NCBI GenBank assembly: GCA_040954595.2
Contig: CM082582.2
Span: 1,550,001 to 1,614,000 of the forward strand
Source of the DNA: Balanoglossus misakiensis
Lineage: Eukaryota > Hemichordata
DNA: 64,000 nt
Direction of reading: 5' to 3'
The notes beneath the pieces were generated by a model. The model worked only from the letters and a program-made list of their open reading frames with translations, had not been told where the DNA came from and made no database searches. Positions within the stretch are counted from its first letter, which is position 1, and every line of letters begins with the position of its first letter. The translations under genes were made by a program, and so were the position numbers. Below are positions 36,301-47,944 of this stretch, one piece after another.

Positions 36301-37667
36301 AAGTAGTCAAGTTTCAACACAGGCAACATTTTTACAAACAAACCACAAAGAAGACATCAAAAGGGAGAGAATTATAGAATGGTCAATGTGTGAATAGTTA
36401 AGATACGTAAAGTGGCCGGGTTCAACATAACATTAACTCATCGACTTCATATCGTCTTCATGCCATGGTTTTGCCTGCCCTGAAAGTTCTTGTCGTTGCA
36501 GAAGTGGTTTTGACAGAAAGAATTTAGTCTTCCGGGATGTTTGTGATTATTTGAACACCAGACAATACAATGCAACCTTGACTTCCAAAATACTTACCGG
36601 CATTGCATTATCTTACCATGGTTAGGCCTACAGAGAACAAATTTTCAACAATATTTTCTGAGTTACCGCTGATATTTGTTTTGTAGTATGGATATTAAAT
36701 TATACATCCCGATACAAAACAGAATGTTATAGAATCCTTCCTGAGTGATATTGAAAAAAATACCGGAATGCTATAGCCTAATCTATGGTTAGGGTTATTG
36801 CTATTATTTTATATCAGTAATCGACTTTGTGTATATCAATGTCATTTTCATAACGAAAATGAACTCGAGTCTAATGTAAACGTTACGAATTGATCGAAAG
36901 GCGCTCTGATGAATGTTAACACGAGTGCGCAATGACAAGACATGCATCGTGCATGACAGTGACAACAGTTCCAATAGAGCAGTTAAAAAATAAACCGGCC
37001 GTCCGTAAATTTATCAGCTATATTTTTTTTTATTTAGTCACGTTTTCCCTGTTGCATGCTATTAGTTCAGGGGCCAGTTTTAGCAGTGCTCTATTGAGTA
37101 CTTTCGTATCGATGGATTGATCTCTCGTCCAATCAGAATGGCGGATGGTAGCATGATCCGACATATTGCGTATTACAATAGGGCTTCCTCATACAGGTCA
37201 GAACAGAGAGGTCATTCCTTTTATTTTAGGACGTCTCAGCTCCTTTGTCTTTTCTGTTATTTTTTGACAAATGCGGATTGACGTTCCATTTCCAATTGGC
37301 GATAATTATATTTATTTGTATTTTATTGCATAAGCGCTTGCTAGTCGTTTTTTAGCAATTTTTTTTGTAGTACAAAAACACTGAAGAAAACGAAATATTT
37401 TATTCATTCGCACTTCCAAAGAACACCGTGACATAATTCCTCAATTTGCATTTCAGTGTGTGTGTCTGGTGTGTCTGCATTGACGTGAGGCGCATTCTCC
37501 ACCCGCACACATACGTTGCATTGCATTCTTTGACTAATTAGTGTTACGTCATGTTGAAGCAGGATTCTGATTGAGTAGTAAGTAAGTTGCATAATTGACG
37601 CACAGCTGGTGCCTCGTTCTCGTACCGCTGACCATTGCATTTGAAAAATCATTGCAGCTTTGACGTT
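36301..37667. other. Low-copy DNA; possible promoter-like stretch near 37120-37150
   Basis: Mostly AT-rich with no gene recognised. Around 37128 there is 'gtccaatcagaatggcgg', a CCAAT box next to an ATGGCGG element, a combination common in animal promoters. It lies about 550 bp upstream of the candidate first exon at 37676. This is suggestive only, and no TATA or initiator assignment is made. Confidence 0.35.
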
Positions 37668-37675
37668 CATCAAGC

Positions 37676-37720
37676 ATGGAGGTCCCGGTCGCCTCCATGC
37701 TTGATGATGTCGTTTCTCTG
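37676..37720 (+). CDS. Candidate first coding exon (15 codons)
   Basis: An ATG with A at -3 and G at +4 opens MEVPVASMLDDVVSL and is followed directly by the donor gtaagcatgg. The ATG sits in a perfect 15-bp-arm hairpin (37668-37682 with 37692-37706, 9-nt loop), so its resemblance to a start exon could be an accident of that palindrome. It ends in phase 0 and does not join in frame to the exon at 38586 directly, so a missing intermediate exon or a chance match must be assumed. Confidence 0.3.
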
Positions 37721-37965
37721 GTAAGCATGGCATTTAATGTTATTTTACAAGTACATGTACACTCCTTCTAGCAAAAACTGGTCGTGGTAGGGCGAGAGGG
37801 TCCTCCCAACATCGAAATTCTGACTTTGGGAAGCGTTACAGCACCAAACAGTAAACTCACAGTCGCATGGAATTTGTGCGTTATATTACACCTTGCGAGT
37901 AAATTGTACGTCGTTCGTTGGCTCGAGTCAGCTTTGTTATTGTGGAGCAGGTGGTACCGTAACAC

Positions 37966-38382
37966 CACAGGGGGCTCTCCCTAGGCGATTTTATTGTTTG
38001 TTTGTTGTTGTTGATTGGCATAATAAACAAATACATATTTCTTTATTAATAAATATGGTTTGTTGACATGTAAGGGTTAGGTTATTAGGGTATATTTGAC
38101 AGGTTATGGTATATTCAACGGTTAGAATTAGCGTTGGCATTTTTTCGATCCATGGCCGGCATCACCCCCCCCCCCCAAACCCCCCCCCCACCCCCTGTGG
38201 CTTAGTGATGCCCGGGGCCGTGGATCGAAAAAAATGCCAACAGTAACCCTAACTGTTGAATATACCCTAACACTTACATGTCAACAAACCATATTTATTA
38301 ATAAAGAAATATGTATTTGTTTATTATGCCAATCAACAACAACAAACAAACAATAAAATCGCGGAGGGAGGAGCCCCCTGTG
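37966..38382. mobile_element. Fold-back MITE with 7-bp target-site duplication (417 bp)
   Basis: Termini CACAGGGGGCTC and GAGCCCCCTGTG are perfect inverted repeats flanked by the direct repeat GTAACAC (37959-37965 and 38383-38389). The two arms, of roughly 150-180 bp, are almost perfectly complementary, both carrying 'gattttattgtttgtttg' and 'ggtttgttgacatgtaag' motifs. The left arm has an extra segment of about 30 bp. The centre (38166-38201) is C-rich with two long C runs. No coding capacity. Confidence 0.9.
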
Positions 38383-38585
38383 GTAACACACTACAGTATA
38401 ACTTTTAAGGCAAAGCGATAGCGAATAAACTGACCAGGGTTGGTTTTGTTGTTGGGGAGATTTTTGGCACCATTGAGACTGTTATAAGCTACCAGTGGGA
38501 GCTATGGTATAGCCGTTAACACGCAGCCCTGCCACGCAGAGCTTCTATGACTGGTTACTAACTTCTATGTCTATTTGATTCACAG

Positions 38586-38660
38586 ATGCTGCCTGAAACT
38601 GTCTGCGTTTCAACTCGGGATTCTCTTCCTTGTCCGGGGCGAGTTTAAGACCGCTCAATG
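38586..38660 (+). CDS. Duplicated exon 1 (copy A), TPR-like
   Basis: A 75-nt block between ttgattcacag and gtaagc. The frame entering after one base reads CCLKLSAFQLGILFLVRG then EFKTAQ and leaves two bases, which the exon at 39588 completes to Cys. The pattern LG...F...RGEF..A resembles a tetratricopeptide (TPR) helix pair, but this is a weak match on one repeat. Versus copy B at 45062 there are four substitutions: three synonymous in this frame, one Arg to Trp. The other two frames would need several replacements or contain stops. No upstream exon is certain. Confidence 0.5.
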
Positions 38661-38902
38661 GTAAGCATGACTTGCTTTATATTTGCTTTTATCGGGTGTT
38701 GCAACCGAAACAATAGGAAGAAATGTATGTCTACGAACTAATTTACATATTCCAGCTTTCAATACAATGTACCTGTTTTTTCCCCTTCGAATTCTGGCCT
38801 CGATTGCTTGTGATATGATCGTGATGTCATGAATTAGATGGACAACTCACAAGTTCAAATCTTCACGTGGAGCATAAAATAAATGTGGATGCATTTCCTT
38901 AA

Positions 38903-39248
38903 AGGTACAAAGTCTCTCTCTCGCTGCCCTTTTTTCCATTAATTATATTTGATACAAGACACCGTTTGTTATTCTACATGTAGATATATAGTGAATGAAC
39001 GTTCAGCCACACACAACTTCCGTCCCACTTGTAGACACGAGAGTAAAAATACTCGCCAAAATGAATAATCGTTCTTTACCATTTATTCATTTTGGGCGAG
39101 TTTTTACTCTCATATCATACAAGCGGGATGGAAGTTTTGTGTGGTTGATCATTTATTCACTATATATCCAAATGTACATTGACATAAACAGTGTCTTGTA
39201 TCAAACATAATTAATGGAAAAAGGACAGCGACAGAGAGACTTTGTCCC
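38903..39248. mobile_element. TTAA-flanked palindromic MITE, copy 3 (346 bp, full length)
   Basis: The most complete copy. TTAA at 38899-38902 and 39249-39252, ends AGGTACAAAGTCTCTCTCTC and GACAGAGAGACTTTGTCCCT, followed inward by 'tttgatacaagacacc' mirrored by 'gtgtcttgtatcaaa' and a palindromic core. The paralogous position in copy B (45358-45361) has a single TTAA and no insertion, which defines the target and the element ends. Confidence 0.93.
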
Positions 39249-39587
39249 TTTAACCATATAGCTAAAATTACTCCCATATCAATACACAGGGAGATACTTT
39301 AACTTTGGCTGAACGTGTGCTAGTCCAACACTATGCTTAATCAAACTGGCTAAGAGATCTGTTATTATATTAGACGCATGAAGGAAAGTAATGTTGTTTA
39401 GAGTGAAATAAAACAATACTTTAGGCCAGAAAGAAAAATATAAATCATGACACAAATAGGCTGGAAATTTTTTCTGACCCTATATTATACCATGTTTTGC
39501 ATATTTTCACTAATTTGTATGGCCCACATAATTCTAAAGCAAGGTTGATTGGTTACTAATTAATATTTGCATATATTTGATTCACAG

Positions 39588-39660
39588 TCTTAAACACAGC
39601 ATTTCAACGTATGCCGGAGGAGGAAGAGAATACCTAGGCCTGATCCAAGACCGCTTTCCG
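39588..39660 (+). CDS. Duplicated exon 2 (copy A)
   Basis: A 73-nt block between tttgattcacag and gtaagc, identical base for base to the block at 46314-46386 although the surrounding introns differ. In the frame set by the preceding exon it reads LKHSISTYAGGGREYLGL then IQDRFP and ends in phase 0. Complete identity here against moderate intron divergence suggests selection. The intron to exon 1 is 927 bp. No further downstream exon could be recognised. Confidence 0.55.
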
Positions 39661-41129
39661 GTAAGCACACCTTGCTGTATACATGCTCCATAGCTTGTTT
39701 GTAAATGCTACCTTTTCCCATCAAATAGTGAAGTCACCCTTTTAAAATTATGGTGGTGGCAAGCCACAACTGGTTATCATGAAGAGTTGGACACCACTAA
39801 TAATCATTTTAATATTTTCCAATTGGTAACCTTTATGTACCACTATCCTCAACAATTTCAGTCAATAAGATTCATATTGCGCTGTATAGCAAGGCCAAAC
39901 AAATATGACTGATTGATAGGGATTTTTCTGAAAATGTGACAAAATCAACAAATAAACAATAATCAGTCACCAATCATGCATTATGTGTTATTCGAGGGAA
40001 CCTGAGCGGGTCCCATAAACCTGCCAACCCATGCTAGCCATGACTTTACAAATGTTACCGTCATACTATGCAGAAAATTCTGGCTGCCTTAAATAGGTTT
40101 TTCACTTTGCGCTAGGTGTCAAATCTCATTGCATTCTGGGCGGAAAGTCCATAACCAACTGTAGTAAGAGATAGAAGAAATGATATGTTTACTGTATTTC
40201 ATGACTTCCTTCGGTCAAACATTTCTGTCTCGGTAGTTAGCATATTAAACTTTTTTTCACTTTTGCTATTTTTTCTGTTAAAAAGTTCAAGAATGACCCA
40301 TCATCATTTTAGCTTATGAACTCCCAATTCTTTAACATGGCAAAAATCGGCCATCTTGAAATTATCGACCGTATGAGATTTTCATCACTCATTTAGGGTA
40401 GCTTAAAACGTGTTTAAAGTAGGGAGAATTGTATAGGCAAGACTTGGGCTGTAAATTTGATGAAATAGCTACATGACTATTGTTCACAAGCAGCTGACTG
40501 TACTGTAAGACTGGAAGTGTTGTGTACATATTTTACATATTCAATATTTGTAATTAGACCATGTCATGTATATCTTGGGGATTGCTCGATCACAATGTCT
40601 CTGCTGGTACAATGTCCTTTTAACATGTTCAGTAATATGGTAGTAATTGTAAGTTTGTGTGCGGCATTTGTAAATTATTTACAATTTATAAAATATTTTG
40701 TAAGTTTCTTCATTCTCAAATTGCTTGCCTAACGTACTGCATTAACATTTAAATTTTGGTATGATTTTGAGTAGACTTTTTGTTTCAAAATTATTTTTGA
40801 CACTTTTGGGTGATATGATTTTACATGGAAAATCTGATTTCCCTGTAATTCGGTTGACAGGATTTTCATCATATCTCTAAATCATGAAGTACATGTATCA
40901 GACTTGCATCAGGCCCCCAAAATTCTAGTCGCCTTTGGCAAGTAATATTAGCCATTGATCTGGGAAAGTTACAAAAATGTGTTGTCCAAGGACGTTGAAG
41001 GTACATGTGGTTTTTACACTTGCTGCATGTTTATAATTTGCAATAGAAATAGACACTCAGTGCCAGCCCACTATCCCGTCTCTTTATTGCTGACTTGTAT
41101 GTATGTACGTATGTACGCATTTTATCAGA

Positions 41130-42110
41130 ATTATTAGGTCCCATTTGGTATATGTATTTATACCATGGTACCTTACGGGATCAGTTGCACCTGTATGTAT
41201 GGATGTTTGTATGTCCATCAACATCAAACATTTGGAAACTACTGGCATTTCACCTTGATATTTAATGTGCAGGACAGGGCAGTAGATGGGAGTTTGTCTA
41301 AGTGAAGTTGTCATTGCCAAAATATGCAAATTAGCTGGGAAAGTGTCAAATTCGTCAAAACTTGGGAACTCAACAACTACTGGGCAAATTGCTTTCAAAA
41401 TTGATAATTGGTATGCATGTACCTTATGGTATCCTCTCACAATTCTACATGTTGTGAGCTAATAATGTGAATTTTCTATTTTTAAGCATTTTTTTTGTCT
41501 CTTTCCACATTGTCGGTAAAAACCTACTTTTCTGGAATTGATCAGCTGACTTGTTTGAAATTTATTATGAAGCTTCATAGGTGATCTGAGTTACCAACCA
41601 TAGTTTTGTTTAAATTGTTGCCAAAAATTGCGTATTTATAATTTTGGAGCAATTTTTAGGTCCCATTTGGTTTATGTACATATATACGATTGGGACCTTA
41701 TGGAATCAGTTGCATTTGTATGTATGAGTGAATGGATGAAAACCGCTGGGCATATCACTTCCATATTTAGTGTGTAGATGCAGGCGGGGCTGTAGATGGG
41801 ATTTTGTTCAAATGAAATTGTCATTGCCAAAATATTACCTGTGTAAATGTGAAATTGGTCAAAAGTCAGAAACTTGACAACCACTGGTCAGATTGGTATG
41901 TCAATGAACCCCATACAGTCCTGTATGTTGTGAGCTAATATTATGAATTTTCTAATGTTTATTAATTTTTTTTGTCTTTTTCCACATTATTGGTAAAAAA
42001 AAATCTTCACTTCTAAAAGCGATAGTCCGACTCCTTCGAAATTTAGTATGAAGCTTCCTATGTTACCATATTTTTTGTTCAGATTGTTGTAAAATAGGCA
42101 TATTTATAAT
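41130..42110 (+). repeat. 'AGGTCCCAT' repeat, two ~520-bp units
   Basis: Units start at about 41137 and 41659 with 'aggtcccatttgg', an inverted 'accatgg(t/g)acctta', 'tcagttgca(c/t)', 'atgtatggatg', 'ttgtcattgccaaaatat' and 'gtgagctaat'. Related units lie near 47955, 48449, 49800 and 50475. The start of each unit can fold (aaggtcccat with atgggacctt). No coding function supported. Confidence 0.8.
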
Positions 42111-43960
42111 TTTGAGCAATTTTGCCAATTAAGGTCAGAATGCTTTGCAATTTGGTAGGCAGATTCCCAGGGGTAACCCAAGGAAGATGTCATAAAAATG
42201 GTTAAAACTGCGTGCTTGTGTTATTGGGGATATTTTTTGCAATCTTTGTCAAAAACTGTTTTCTGTTAAACCGTTCAAACCCTTGTCAGATTGCTTTGAA
42301 TTTTGGCAGGAATGTTCCTTGTAGTGATTGAAGTAAGATGGTGTACAATTATAGAGATGTTTGCATATTTGTGTTTTTGCCACTTTTGAACAAATGTGTT
42401 TTTCTTTGAAACTGCTTTTTTGATGGCTTTGAAATATGGTAGGAATATTCCTAGGGGTAACCCAATTTTTAGCTCACCTGAAAATCACGTGAGCTTATAG
42501 TTTAGCGATGTCTGTGTATGTGTGTGTCTGTCTGTATACCCGATATCTCAAGAACCGCTGAACCGATTTCAACCAAATTTAGTACACAGGTTCAGATATC
42601 ATATGGCAAGAACTGAAAAGGTTTTGGTGGGTGTGGCTTTGATATTAATGAAGTTATTAAAGTTTTAATTTTTCTATTACATGGTTGTCTATGAGAGCTT
42701 TCGTTAATGCTGCATATATGACCAGTGGAAACGATAGTTTGAGGAGATCGACTGTTTGAGGGCGCTGTGAAATGAGACATTCCTGGCGATATTGCCGTGG
42801 TTCTGTCCATGCTCAGACGCTGTACCCGTCGTTACGAATAACTTCCCTACGTGAATCCACAAGGAAGCTAACGTTGTTTAGTTGCTTCATAGAGCGTAAA
42901 TTGTTAATCTACAGGACCGTCAGACGAATACTCTTTTCAAATGAAGTTTGAAACTACTTACGAGTAAGTTAGTGGAGACAATATGGCGGATAGTTGGCGT
43001 GCAGCCGAATCCGCGTTATGACTATGACGTGACCCATTCATCAAGACAAACCGTAAATGATTCACGCATATTGTGGTCCTCACGCAGTCAATCTCAAAAT
43101 GTCACCAGGCTTTCTATTTGTCTATTGTTCAGAGAAAAATAACATGGCGGTTGATCACACTCAACAGTAAAATCCGTTTTGTGTGTTTATAGACAGTCTG
43201 TTATCGCCAATACTATATAGCGATTGCTAGATGGCCTACCCAATATGTGATCGAGCGAGAATGATAACATTGAATGTCTGTTCAGATCTCATTCCGTACG
43301 TCATACGTCAACATTTCGATTTCGATTTAATCCATTCATAAAGAATTTAGAGAAAGTCGTCTTGAATTGTGACCCCGACTATCAATTAGTTTACGATGAT
43401 TTTTTGGCGACGGAATACACGAGACGCCATTGCATAACTACGTCAGCTGGACTTCCAAGGTTACCATTTTGTGTGTATGGAATCTTATCACAGAGCCTAC
43501 GTACTTTGACAATATGCCATGCTATATCAATGACGCCCCAGAAAATTTGTCAAAAAATGAATTTGTCTTCTCATGGTGGTGCAATATATTTTAATGTCTA
43601 TTTTGAGGTTGATTTTGGTTTTTGGCTAACATGTATATAAATGTCAGCTTATAGCATAAGTTGGTGTCCGTCGGCTATGTATGTCTGTATGTGTGCCTCA
43701 TACAGAATTATGTATTTTGTGAATGGATCAGTTTCGTCTTAATGTATTGATGTATGTATGTGTATGTCCATCAACATCAAAAACTTGAAACTACTGATAT
43801 TTAGTGTGTACATAGAAATTGTTATTGCGAAAAAATGCATACTGGTATTAACTGGAAAAATGTTCAAATAGTCAAAATTGAAAAACTTAATAACAGCGGA
43901 TCAGATTAAGTTAAAAATTGGCGTACATTGGTGTGCAAGTACTTTGGGAAGACCTCGTAT
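42111..43960. other. Non-coding DNA with a 'TTAGCTCAC' hairpin repeat near 42470
   Basis: At 42471-42495 AGCTCAC and GTGAGCT pair around an 11-nt loop, followed by a TGTGTGTCTGTCTGTA run and 'aagaaccgctgaaccgattt'. A similar start 'cagcttatagcataagt' lies near 43647. The 92-codon frame at 43362-43640 shows no motif or splice support. Confidence 0.5.
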
Positions 43961-43969
43961 GATTTTGTT

Positions 43970-44440
43970 CAGGTGGAGTCAGTATCTGGCGTTTCCTATT
44001 TTTTATGAATTTTTGGGGGAATTTTCTGCAGTTTTGTTAAAAAAAATGTTTCTCTGAAATTACATGTCCAATTGATTGGAAACTTGGTATGGAGGTTCAT
44101 AGGGCTTACCTGAATCACATTTTTGCAAACGGTGGTGAAATTTGCAAAAATGCATTTTTGGGCAATATTTCCTGTTTTTGCCAAAAAATCCAATCCTGTG
44201 AAATGTAGGTGCAATTGTTTTGATACTTTGTATTTGGGTTTCTAGGGGTGATCTCAGTCAGATATGATCAAATTGTAATGAAATTTGCATAATTGTATTT
44301 TTTGGGAATTTCTGCAGGGTTTGGCCAAATAGTCTTCGGTAATACCACAAGTCCAATTGGTTGGAAACTTTGAATGGGAATTCATATATGTGATATCAGT
44401 CAGATTTGTCTGAATTTCCTGTTGTTTGCCAAAATGTCTT
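43970..44440 (+). repeat. Degenerate ~150-bp tandem repeat
   Basis: The phrase 'tccaattg(a/g)ttggaaactt' or a variant recurs near 44068, 44208 and 44352, with 'gaaatttgca...tttttggg' and 'gtgat.tcagtcagat' between. Similar sequence resumes at 51600-52130. Probably the decayed 3' part of the AGGTCCCAT units. Confidence 0.55.
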
Positions 44441-45014
44441 CCTTATTGAAACTTGTTAAAGAGGTTCTTAGGCATGAACAGAAATCAGATTTGTTGAAAT
44501 CTGGTGAAATATTCATACTTTTTGGTATATTTCTTGCCATTTTTGATCAAAGAGTTTTAGAATTCCATAGACTTATTATTTTTATGCAGTTCAGGATGGG
44601 GTACATGACTCATAACCCCTTACAAAAATTGACAAGGCAACAATTCCACAAACATGTTTACATTTCACAATGGTGCAACACACAACCCTTACACCATATA
44701 CACTATAAACCAAAATGGTTTAAAACTGGTTTTTCTAATCTTGTTATTCTGTCAACCAATCACAGTACTGCACGTGAGCATATTCAGTTAATATCTGGTT
44801 CCTGATTGCTTTGGAAGTTAGTTAACAATTTCATAACACATGTACATGTAAGTGCAACTTTGATTAAATTCTGGTTGTCAATATTTAGGTAGTTTGTTGT
44901 AAATTTCTTTGTTTTTGGATAGCAAATCTTTTTAACCAATTGCTCAGTTTCTTTGAAAGTTACTGTTAACAAGGAGAGTTAGTACACCCAACTTAGACTT
45001 TTACACCCAACTTA
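44441..45014. other. Spacer before duplicated segment B
   Basis: No gene recognised. The 143-codon frame at 44374-44805 begins inside the degenerate repeat and has no family motif or splice signal. Confidence 0.5.
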
Positions 45015-45061
45015 GAGCTACTATGACTGGTTACTAACTTCTATATCTATTTGATTCACAG

Positions 45062-45136
45062 ATGCTGCCTGAAATTGTCTGCATTTCAACTCGGGATTCT
45101 CTTCCTCGTCTGGGGCGAGTTTAAGACCGCTCAATG
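45062..45136 (+). CDS. Duplicated exon 1 (copy B), TPR-like
   Basis: 75 nt between ttgattcacag and gtaacc, matching 38586-38660 with four changes. It reads CCLKLSAFQLGILFLVWG then EFKTAQ. The phase matches exon 2 of the same copy. The donor here is gtaacc rather than gtaagc, slightly weaker. Same uncertain TPR-like pattern. Two tandem copies in one locus could give repeated exons in one transcript or two paralogous genes. Confidence 0.5.
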
Positions 45137-45587
45137 GTAACCATGACTTGCTGTATATTTGCTTTTATCGGGCGTGGCACAACCGAAACAATAGGAAACA
45201 ATGTATGTCTACGAACTAATTTACACCTTCCAGTTATCAATACTTTTTTCCTTCGAATTCTAGCCTCGATTGCCTGTGATATGATCGTGATGACATGAAT
45301 TAAATGGTCAAGTTCAAATCTTCATGTGAAGCATAAATTAAATTTGGATGCATTTCCTTAACCATATAGCTAGAAATTACTCCCATACCAATACACGGGG
45401 AGATACCGTAATTTTGGCTGAAAGTGTGCTAGTCCAACACTATGCTTCATCAAACTGGCTAAGAGATCTATTATTATATATAGACACATGAAGGAAAGTA
45501 ATGTTGTTTATAGTGAAATAAAACAATACCTAAGGCCACAAAGAAAAATATAGATCACGACACAAACAGGCTGGAGTTTTTTTCAAA

Positions 45588-46200
45588 AATGTGTGCATAA
45601 GATCATATTGGCCCATGGTAATCAAAGCCAAAGCAGCCCAGTTCCAAATTCGAAACTCAGCTCAGTACCAGAAACTTGCTCAAAGCTACCAAATGCACAG
45701 AAAGTTTTGAGAATCTAGATGAAAAATCACCAAGCGACTAGTGCGCTTGTCTATGTTCAATGTGTCTTCCCTGGTAACAACATGTACTTCTGCCACCATG
45801 CCATGAGATATACTGACAGCCACGTTTGAAACATTTTAGTATACTGATATTCAAAGTTTAAATGTAAAGGCTTACTTTTCTATAGTAAAATAAATGTTTT
45901 ATAATTGCCAACAATTTACATTCTTGCGCTAATCAGTTGTATGAAAAGTGAGGTGGATCAAATGTAAGTTTCATTTTCACAACAAACATTAAGAAATCAT
46001 TGTACAGTGTTACGTAGATGTCAAAGTGTGTGTACACCTGTCGTTTACAGATATGATGTCAGTTTCACTTGTCACCTAACTGCCATGTTTGTGGTATACC
46101 TATGTGGACCACTTTACTGCAGTACTGATGTAAATGGAGTTTCAAGATCGCTGTTACAGATTTCTCTGATTCGTATTCCACGTACATTATCGCAGCACAG
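45588..46200. other. Copy B-specific ~610-bp segment
   Basis: Absent from copy A, where 'aggctggaaatttttt' passes straight to 'ctgaccctatattat'. The segment contains an open 89-codon frame at 46007-46276 that runs into shared sequence. No terminal repeats or target duplication found. It is either an insertion in B or a deletion in A. Confidence 0.6.
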
Positions 46201-46313
46201 TCTGACCCTATATTATACCATGTTTTGCATATTTTCACTAATTAGTATGGCCCAAATAATTCTAAAGCAAGGTTGATTGGTTACTAATTGATAAGCATAT
46301 ATTTGATTCACAG

Positions 46314-46386
46314 TCTTAAACACAGCATTTCAACGTATGCCGGAGGAGGAAGAGAATACCTAGGCCTGATCCAAGACCGCTTTCCG
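46314..46386 (+). CDS. Duplicated exon 2 (copy B)
   Basis: Identical over 73 nt to 39588-39660, with acceptor tttgattcacag and donor gtaagcacaac. Reads LKHSISTYAGGGREYLGL then IQDRFP. The intron from exon 1 is 1177 bp here because of the extra segment. Product unknown. Confidence 0.55.
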
Positions 46387-46818
46387 GTAAGCACAACTTG
46401 CTGTATACATGCTCCATAGCTTGTTTGTAAAGGCTACCTTTTCCCATCAAATAGTGAAGTCGCCCTTTCAAAATTATGGTGGTGGTAAGCCACAACTGGT
46501 TATCATGGAGAGCCCCATATAAACTTACCAGCCCACGCTAGCCATGACTTTACAAATGTTTCCGTCATACTATGCAGAAAATTCTGGCTGCCTTAAATAG
46601 GTTTTCACTTTGCGCTAGGGGGTCAAATCACATTGCATTCTGGGCGAAAAGTCTACAACCCACTGTAGTAAGAGGTGGAAGAAATGATACATTTTGTGTA
46701 TTTCATGCTTTGGTCAAACATGTCTGTCTCCGTAGTTAGCATATTAAACTCATTAAATGTTTTTCACATTTTGTTATTTTGTCTGTTATGACCCATTATC
46801 ACTTTAGCTTTAGCTTAG

Positions 46819-47380
46819 GCTCCATTCACAAACACCTCTGGATGGGGGGGGGGGGGGGGAAATTCAATTTTTTTACTGCTAATTTTCACATGCCCCCCCC
46901 CCCTGTACACAACCCGAAATATTTTCAAATCCCCCACCCCCTTCTGAACTGCCAAAATTTTAAAATCCCCCCCCCCCATTTTCTTTCACAGAGCAAAACA
47001 CATCACTTATCTATCTTGTAAAAAAGAAAAACAGCGCTCCCATGAAAAGACTTTGAAACTGATGTTTCCCCTCATCAGTGGGTATTAAAACTGAACATGG
47101 TTTTTATTTTTTAAGTATTTGTATTCTGTGTTGGGAGACATTGTAAACCGGGAATTGAAGGGGGTGGGTGTGGGAAGGGGTGTCCCCCTCCCACGTAAGA
47201 AAATGTTATAAAATACAGAGCTCAAAGCTGCATTTTTATGAACCCGGCAAAAGCAAATTAACTCAACTACCAGTATGTTGGGGAGGATAAATTTAACCGT
47301 CGCCGCTCAAAGTTATCATGGGGTGGGGGCAAGTCCCCTGACATGGGACACTAGATAAACCAGTTAATGATTGAAATGTG
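46819..47380. repeat. Poly-G/poly-C-rich insertion in copy B
   Basis: Replaces about 135 bp of copy A. It contains a G17 run near 46844, C runs near 46894 and 46969, 'cccccaccccctt', and a purine-rich G-rich strand segment 47158-47210. The alternating G-run/C-run layout can form long hairpins. Transposon boundaries were not found. Confidence 0.6.
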
Positions 47381-47944
47381 TTGATGAAATAGCTACATGC
47401 CTATTGTTAACAAGCAGCTGACTGTACTGAAAGAATGGAAGTGTTGTGTACCTATTTTACATATTCAATATTTGTAATTAGACCATGTCATGTATATCTT
47501 GGGGATTGCTCGATCGCAATGTCTCTGCTGGTACAATGTCCTTTTAACTTGTACAGTAATATGGTAGTGATTGTAAGTTTGTGTACGGCATTTGTAAGTT
47601 ATTTTCAATTTATAATTTTTTTGTAAGTTTCTTCATTCTCAAATTGCTTGCCTAACGTACTGCTTTAAAATTTAAATTTTGGTATGATTTTGAGTAGACT
47701 TTTTGTTTCAAAATTATTTTCGACACTTGACATTTTTGGGTGATATGATTTTACATGGAAAATCTGATTTCCCTGTAATTCGGTTGACAGGATTTTCACA
47801 ATATCTCTAAATCATGAAGTACATGTATCAGAATTGCATCAGGCCCCCAAAATTCTAGTCGCCCTTGGCAAGTAATATTAGCCATTGTTGTCCAAGGACG
47901 TTGAAGGTACAATTGGTTTTTAAACTTACTATGTAGGCATTTTA

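Larger units (their letters stand above)
38535..42420 (+). repeat. Segmental duplication, copy A
   Basis: Aligns along its length to copy B (about 45015-50250). Shared landmarks in order are the exon at 38586, the exon at 39588, 'ggtggtggcaagccacaact', 'gatgaaatagctacatg', 'accatgtcatgtatatcttg' and 'AGGTCCCAT' units. Copy A carries a MITE at 38903-39248 and about 230 bp at 39782-40008 that copy B lacks. Copy B has its own insertions. Divergence in non-coding parts is moderate. Confidence 0.85.

Noticed and set aside
43362-43640. 92-codon plus-strand frame
   Set aside because: No motif, no splice-site framing and average composition; indistinguishable from chance.
44374-44805. 143-codon plus-strand frame
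   Set aside because: Begins inside a degenerate tandem repeat and shows no recognisable domain.
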